Below, one piece after another: positions 24,429-28,657 of a DNA stretch of 28,657 nt (position 1 is the first letter of the stretch; each line of letters opens with the position of its first letter). The notes beneath the pieces are model-generated. The model was not told the DNA's origin, did not search any database, and worked only from the letters and a program-made list of their open reading frames with translations. Source of the DNA: Actinomycetota bacterium (GTDB taxonomy: Bacteria; Actinomycetota; Actinomycetes; Nanopelagicales; Nanopelagicaceae); contig CANHFN010000001.1 in assembly GCA_947459935.1 (NCBI GenBank), positions 1-28,657 on the forward strand, written 5' to 3'. Position numbers and translations under genes: made by a program.

Positions 24429-24431
24429 CAT
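24426..24431 (+). promoter_or_regulatory. -10-like element before pntAA
   Basis: TAACAT overlaps the argF stop codon and ends 7 bases before the pntAA ATG. There is no good Shine-Dalgarno. Either a leaderless promoter or simply co-transcription with argF is possible. Confidence 0.35.
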
Positions 24432-24438
24432 TTAGGAC

Positions 24439-25560
24439 ATGCGCGTAGCCGTTCCTAGAGAAATCAAAGCTGGAGAAAAGCGCGTTGCGCTAGTTCCTGA
24501 TGTAATTAACAAACTCACTCGTTTGGGTCTAGATGTCACTATTGAGTCTGGCGCGGGTATTCATTCACAAGCAACTGATGCTGATTTCGCCGCAGCTGGA
24601 GCAACAGTTAAGCAGGGCAATGTGCTTTCAGATGCAGATGTAGTTCTCTCTGTCCAACCCCTGACTGCTCAACAAATGGCAACTTTGAAAAAGGGCGCAA
24701 TCACAATTTCATTTCTCTCTCCGGTTACTGCAGTTGATTCCATTGAAGCAGCAGCAAGTGCAGGCGTTACAGCATTTTCTCTTGAACTAGTTCCACGTAT
24801 TTCACGTGCGCAATCAATGGATGCCTTAACTTCACAAGCACTTTGTGCTGGATATCGCGCAGCAGTTGTTGGAGCAGAACTTTCTCCACGATTCTTCCCT
24901 ATGTTAATGACGGCAGCTGGCACAGTAACTCCTGCACAAGTATTAGTACTTGGCGCAGGTGTAGCTGGTTTGCAAGCGATCGCAACTTCCAGACGTTTAG
25001 GTGCTGTGGTTTCTGCTTATGACGTTCGTCCAGCTTCTGCTGATGAAGTTCGTTCAATGGGTGCAACTTTTATTGAGTTAGAACTTGAAGCACTTGAAGG
25101 TGCTGGCGGATATGCGCGTGAGATGACAGAAGATCGCGCGGCAAAGCAACGCGAATTATTGACTCCTTTTATTGCAAAGTCACATGTTGTTATCACGACC
25201 GCAGCGGTGCCAGGTCGCCAAGCACCTCGTTTGATGACACAACAAATGGTGGATTCAATGGCACCAGGAACCATCATTGTTGATTTAGCCGCTGAAACTG
25301 GTGGAAATGTTGAAGGATCAAAGCCTGGTGAGATTGTTGAAACAGCAGGCGGTGTTCGCATCTGGGGCGGTAAAGATGTCCCAAGTCAGCTTCCATTTCA
25401 CGCATCTTTCTTATACTCACGTAACGTCGTAAATCTCTTGTCACTCTTTACCGTTCCTGCAAAGGATGACCAAAAAGTGGCCTTTAACTTAGATTTTGAT
25501 GATGAAATCATTAACGGCGCAGCGGTGACGCATGCTGGATCACGAAGAGGAGCTCAGTAA
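24439..25560 (+). CDS. pntAA: Proton-translocating NAD(P) transhydrogenase, alpha subunit part 1 (NAD domain)
   Basis: Domain I of the membrane transhydrogenase, which passes hydride from NADH to NADP+ driven by proton entry. It is 373 residues long. The N-terminal MRVAVPREIKAGEKRVALVP and the NAD-binding Rossmann loop VLGAGVAGLQA (GAGVAG at 172-177) are visible, with the following SAYDVRPAS and VDLAAETGGNVE typical of PntA. Alanine dehydrogenase is related, but the next two genes settle the identity. The stop overlaps the next start by 1 base (TAATG). Confidence 0.96.
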   Translation: MRVAVPREIKAGEKRVALVPDVINKLTRLGLDVTIESGAGIHSQATDADFAAAGATVKQGNVLSDADVVLSVQPLTAQQMATLKKGAITISFLSPVTAVDSIEAAASAGVTAFSLELVPRISRAQSMDALTSQALCAGYRAAVVGAELSPRFFPMLMTAAGTVTPAQVLVLGAGVAGLQAIATSRRLGAVVSAYDVRPASADEVRSMGATFIELELEALEGAGGYAREMTEDRAAKQRELLTPFIAKSHVVITTAAVPGRQAPRLMTQQMVDSMAPGTIIVDLAAETGGNVEGSKPGEIVETAGGVRIWGGKDVPSQLPFHASFLYSRNVVNLLSLFTVPAKDDQKVAFNLDFDDEIINGAAVTHAGSRRGAQ

Positions 25561-25841
25561 TGGAACCGATGGCGATAGTTTCAATTTTCGTTCTCTCAGT
25601 CTTCGTTGGCTTTGAGGTTGTTTCTAAGGTGTCTTCAACTTTGCATACTCCTCTTATGTCTGGTGCAAATGCCATCCACGGAGTTATCTTGGTTGGAGCA
25701 ATCATTGTGGCCGATCACAGCAAAACAAACCTTGAATTAGGACTATCAATCGCGGCAATCATTCTGGCAACTATCAACATGGTGGGTGGGTTTGTTGTTA
25801 CCGACCGAATGCTTGAGATGTTCAAAGGAAATAAGAAATGA
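25560..25841 (+). CDS. pntAB: Transhydrogenase alpha subunit part 2 (membrane)
   Basis: 93 residues with three probable helices. The conserved VFVGFEVVSKVSSTLHTPLM and SGANAIHGVILVGA are the family's membrane domain IIa signature, including the buried histidine. It supplies part of the proton channel with PntB. It overlaps pntAA by 1 base and pntB by 4 bases (ATGA). The split of alpha into two proteins (AA/AB) is the three-gene layout seen in Rhodospirillum and many actinobacteria. Confidence 0.96.
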   Translation: MEPMAIVSIFVLSVFVGFEVVSKVSSTLHTPLMSGANAIHGVILVGAIIVADHSKTNLELGLSIAAIILATINMVGGFVVTDRMLEMFKGNKK

Positions 25842-27229
25842 GCCGCACGGTATATGACCTAATCGGCCTAGCCGCCGGCATCGCATTTATTCTCGCTCTT
25901 AAGGGTTTGTCACACCCAAAAACTGCTCGTCGCGGCAATCTCATTGGTGCATTTGGTGCGGGATTAGCCACACTTGTTGTCTTCTTCTACTCCAATGAGA
26001 ATTCTTCACTACCTCTCAATAATCTTGGTTGGATTCTTGGTGCAATCGCCGTTGGCCTTGTCATCGGTGTTCCCGCAGCTCGCAAGGTGCAGATGACTCA
26101 GATGCCACAACTTGTTGCACTATTTAATGGTGTGGGTGGTGGCGCAGCAGCGCTGGTAGCAATCGTTGAATATTTAAATCTTGGCGATAAAGCATCGACA
26201 GCCGTTGTTGTATTTACAGTCTTCACGGTAATCGTTGGATGCGTGTCATTTAGCGGATCAATTATTACCTTTATGAAACTTCAAGAGTTAATGACAACTA
26301 GACCAGTAGTTTTCCCTGCGGGTCGCTTTGTCATCGCCGCCACGCTCGCTTCAGTCCTTGGCGTTGGTGGATGGGTCGTTAACTCACTTGGAACTACCCC
26401 GCTATTGATTTTGGCTGGTCTGTCACTGCTATTTGGAATCTTGTTTGTGCTTCCTGTTGGCGGCGCAGATGTTCCAATTGTTATCTCACTACTGAATGCA
26501 TTCACTGGTTTAACAGTTGCCGCAAGTGGTTATGTACTCGATTCAACATTGTTGATTATTGCTGGAACACTTGTTGGTGCATCAGGAACTATTTTGACTC
26601 GTTTGATGGCAGAGGCCATGGGGCGTTCATTGTTTGGAACTCTATTTGGAGCATTTACTGCAAAGCCGCAAGATGTTGCAGCAGCTGGTGAAGAGCGACC
26701 AGTTCGTTCAGGTTCACCAGATGATGTTGCAATCTTGCTTAACTACGCTCGTCGTGTTGTTATCGTTCCTGGTTTTGGGCTTGCAGTTGCACAAGCACAA
26801 CACACTGTTCGTGAATTAGCTGACTTAATGATTTCAAAGGGTATTGATGTTGCCTATGGCATTCACCCAGTTGCGGGACGTATGCCAGGACATATGAATG
26901 TTTTGCTTGCTGAGGCAAATGTTCCCTACGATCAACTACAAGAAATGGATGAAGTTAATCCAACCTTCGGGCAGACAGATGTAGCAATAGTCATTGGTGC
27001 AAACGATGTTGTTAATCCAGCTGCACAAACATCTCCTGGTTGCCCAATTTATGGAATGCCAATCTTGGAAGTAAATCATGCAAGCAACATCATTTTCTTA
27101 AAGCGTTCAATGCGACCAGGATTTGCGGGCATTGAGAATGAACTTCTCTATGACCCAAAGACAATGCTTTTGTTTGGCGATGCAAAGGCTTCGCTCACAA
27201 AGGTTGTTTCAGCGCTCAAAGCTCTTTAA
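25838..27229 (+). CDS. pntB: Transhydrogenase beta subunit
   Basis: 463 residues. The N-terminal two thirds (about 1-265) are membrane domain IIb with roughly nine helices. The C-terminal domain III (about 290-463) binds NADP(H): VIVPGFGLAVAQAQ (PGFGLAVAQA at 311-320), GIHPVAGRMPGHMNVLLAEA, and VIGANDVVNPAA. Proton flow through domain II drives hydride transfer from NADH to NADP+. With rhodopsin in the same window, light could support NADPH formation by raising the proton gradient; this link is an inference. Confidence 0.97.
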   Translation: MSRTVYDLIGLAAGIAFILALKGLSHPKTARRGNLIGAFGAGLATLVVFFYSNENSSLPLNNLGWILGAIAVGLVIGVPAARKVQMTQMPQLVALFNGVGGGAAALVAIVEYLNLGDKASTAVVVFTVFTVIVGCVSFSGSIITFMKLQELMTTRPVVFPAGRFVIAATLASVLGVGGWVVNSLGTTPLLILAGLSLLFGILFVLPVGGADVPIVISLLNAFTGLTVAASGYVLDSTLLIIAGTLVGASGTILTRLMAEAMGRSLFGTLFGAFTAKPQDVAAAGEERPVRSGSPDDVAILLNYARRVVIVPGFGLAVAQAQHTVRELADLMISKGIDVAYGIHPVAGRMPGHMNVLLAEANVPYDQLQEMDEVNPTFGQTDVAIVIGANDVVNPAAQTSPGCPIYGMPILEVNHASNIIFLKRSMRPGFAGIENELLYDPKTMLLFGDAKASLTKVVSALKAL

Positions 27230-27265
27230 GTCACGAGTTGCAAGTAGTTGAATGTTCAATTACCC

Positions 27266-27285
27266 TAGGATTCTGAACTAAGGAG
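27266..27285 (+). promoter_or_regulatory. -10 element and ribosome site of the pirin gene
   Basis: TAGGAT (27266-27271) would start transcription near 27278, just ahead of AAGGAG (27280-27285), which lies 5 bases before the ATG at 27291. Unlike its neighbours this gene has a clear Shine-Dalgarno and would have a very short leader. Confidence 0.45.
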
Positions 27286-27290
27286 TTGAA

Positions 27291-28349
27291 ATGCCTGCAG
27301 TAACCGTCAGTGATATCACCGTATTACCTCGCGTGAGCGAAGTAGCTGGTGCGCGCGCTCGAAAAGTGAAGAGCATTACCACTGCCCCACAAGGTTTTGA
27401 AGGTGAAGGATTCCCAGTTCGTCGTGCATTCGCTGGCGTTGACATGGCAGAACTTGATCCATTTATTCACTTGGATCAAATGGGTGAAGTTGAATACGCA
27501 CCTGGTGAACCAAAAGGAACTCCTTGGCACCCACACCGTGGATTTGAAACTGTTACCTACATTATTGATGGGATCTTTGATCACCAAGATAACAACGGTG
27601 GTGGTGGAACGATTTCAAATGGCGACACGCAATGGATGACTGCCGGTGCTGGAATTCTTCACATTGAAACGCCCCCTGAGAGTTTGGTCATGTCTGGCGG
27701 TTTATTTCATGGATTCCAGTTATGGGTTAACTTACCTGCAGCAAAGAAATGGTCACCTCCTGCCTATCAAGATGTGCGTGCAAAAGATGTTGCATTGTTG
27801 TCATCTGCAGATGGTGGTTCGTTATTGCGCGTTATTGCTGGTGAAGTTGATGGTCACTTTGGCCCAGGTTCAACCCAAACTCCAATTACTTTGTTACACG
27901 CAACTGTTGCAGCTGGCGCAGAATTACGTTTGCCATGGCGCAAGGATTACAACGCACTCGTATACACAATGGCAGGACATGGATTTGTTGGCGATGAAGC
28001 CCGTCCCGTTCAGATGGGTCAATTAACTGTTTTTGATGAGGGCGACACAATTGTTGTGCGTGCTGCCAATCAACAAGAAGCACGTTCTCCAGAACTAGAA
28101 CTATTCATTCTTGGTGGTGCTCCCATTAAAGAGCCTGTCGCATGGATGGGTCCCTTTGTTATGAATACAAAGCGCGAAGTTCTGCAAGCTTTCGAAGATT
28201 TCCAAAAAGGTTTATTGGGCTCTATTCCTGCTATTTATAAGGATGATGCCAAGCCAAAATCACCACTTAATCGCAGCGGTGAAGGCTCAAAGTTAGGCGC
28301 AGATGTACTTGATGTGCATGGCGCGCCTACTGACATCCAAGAAGGTTAA
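27291..28349 (+). CDS. Pirin family protein (bicupin)
   Basis: 352 residues of two cupin domains. The four metal ligands of the pirin N-terminal cupin are present: H80 and H82 in WHPHRGFETVTY, and H124 and E126 in GAGILHIETP. The conserved DPFIHLDQMG and GDTQWMTAGAG also fit. Pirins bind iron; some cleave quercetin, others are redox sensors or bind pyruvate dehydrogenase, so the role cannot be read from sequence. The C-terminal domain includes PVAWMGPFVMNTKREVLQAF. The last 40 residues are an extra tail rich in Lys, Pro, Ser and Gly. The preceding gene is pntB. Confidence 0.93.
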   Translation: MPAVTVSDITVLPRVSEVAGARARKVKSITTAPQGFEGEGFPVRRAFAGVDMAELDPFIHLDQMGEVEYAPGEPKGTPWHPHRGFETVTYIIDGIFDHQDNNGGGGTISNGDTQWMTAGAGILHIETPPESLVMSGGLFHGFQLWVNLPAAKKWSPPAYQDVRAKDVALLSSADGGSLLRVIAGEVDGHFGPGSTQTPITLLHATVAAGAELRLPWRKDYNALVYTMAGHGFVGDEARPVQMGQLTVFDEGDTIVVRAANQQEARSPELELFILGGAPIKEPVAWMGPFVMNTKREVLQAFEDFQKGLLGSIPAIYKDDAKPKSPLNRSGEGSKLGADVLDVHGAPTDIQEG

Positions 28350-28358
28350 TCAACCTGC

Positions 28359-28364
28359 GATACT
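28359..28364 (+). promoter_or_regulatory. -10 element for leaderless GNAT gene
   Basis: GATACT, preceded by TGC, ends 6 bases (AGGTAA) before the ATG at 28371. AGG in that gap is too close for a normal Shine-Dalgarno. Confidence 0.4.
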
Positions 28365-28370
28365 AGGTAA

Positions 28371-28657
28371 ATGATCTGGTGGCCTACTGAAGTTCCAACC
28401 CTTCAATATGGCTTGATCACGCTTCGTAAGCCTGAAGAACAAGACATCATTCCCCTGTTTGAAGGTGTTCAAGATCCACTTATTCCGAAATTCACCCGCA
28501 TCCCAGCCAATTATCAAATGGCAAATGCAGAACACTACGTGCGTGAACGCTCCCCTAATGGCTTCACTATGCAGACTGAAATCCAATTAGTCCTTGAATA
28601 CGATGGAAAGTTTGCAGGCGCTCTCTCTTTCCACACATTAGTCCTTGATGAAGCAAA
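28371..28657 (+). CDS. GNAT-family N-acetyltransferase, N-terminal part
   Basis: The frame is open from the ATG at 28371 to the right edge (95 codons, incomplete). The start MIWWPTEVPTLQYGLITLRK, then EEQDIIPLFEGVQDPLIPKF and a later IQLVLEYDGKFAGALSFH strand pair, resembles RimJ/RimL-type acetyltransferases that use acetyl-CoA on protein N-termini or small amines. The acetyl-CoA-binding RxxGxG/A motif would lie beyond the window, so the assignment is moderate. It begins 21 bases after pirin. Confidence 0.7.
   Translation, partial: MIWWPTEVPTLQYGLITLRKPEEQDIIPLFEGVQDPLIPKFTRIPANYQMANAEHYVRERSPNGFTMQTEIQLVLEYDGKFAGALSFHTLVLDEA

Noticed and set aside
24439..25560. Alanine dehydrogenase instead of transhydrogenase alpha
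   Set aside because: The family is related, but pntAB and pntB follow with overlapping codons, and the NAD loop region fits PntA.
1..28657. CRISPR arrays, insertion sequences, phage genes, toxin-antitoxin pairs
   Set aside because: No regularly spaced repeats, transposase or integrase motifs, or small paired toxin/antitoxin genes were found. The only repeats are the coding Lys/Ala tracts and the rhodopsin 12-bp pair.

Overview
The window looks like a chromosomal segment of a small-genome, AT-rich actinobacterium, most likely a freshwater planktonic lineage of the acI / Nanopelagicales type. Three things point there: an actinorhodopsin gene, classic actinobacterial gene order (argS-lysA-hom-thrC-thrB-rho-rpmE-prfA-prmC, and clpS-DUF2017-murI-rph-rdgB), and very tight packing, with no gene-free stretch longer than about 270 bases. 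The lineage is an inference from gene content, not from a marker gene.

Left part (1-9739, all minus strand): argS, lysA, hom, thrC and thrB run almost end to end and form a lysine/threonine biosynthesis unit behind arginyl-tRNA synthetase. Transcription termination factor rho follows with its own leader, then rpmE (L31, with an intrinsic terminator), prfA (RF1) and the start of prmC, the methyltransferase that modifies RF1.

Middle part (9740-18255): a tRNA-Leu(UAG) is followed by a small helix-hairpin-helix protein and a DinB/DUF664 protein on the plus strand. On the minus strand are a tiny membrane protein, the actinorhodopsin with an elaborate leader, and a DUF885 putative metallopeptidase. 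On the plus strand are a HlyIII/PAQR membrane protein, a coiled-coil protein with a histone-H1-like tail, and an acyltransferase-3/SGNH O-acyltransferase. A minus-strand gene encodes an unusual membrane protein with a long H1-like cytoplasmic tail and an external fibronectin-type domain.

Right part (18256-28657): rdgB, rph and murI; then DUF2017, clpS, a secreted GH18 hydrolase and DUF3039 (all minus); then, divergently on the plus strand, argF, the three-gene proton-translocating transhydrogenase (pntAA-pntAB-pntB), pirin and the start of a GNAT acetyltransferase. Rhodopsin could feed the proton gradient that the transhydrogenase spends to make NADPH.

There are no mobile elements, CRISPR arrays, rRNAs or phage genes. 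I did not find a clearly new multi-gene system. The most unusual items are the membrane-tethered H1-like/FN3 protein, the shared AKKSPAK basic motif in three separate proteins, the rhodopsin leader (TTG start, overlapping 10-codon ORF, hairpin, 12-bp repeats), and a repeated leaderless-promoter layout with a -10 hexamer a fixed 6-7 nt ahead of many start codons.
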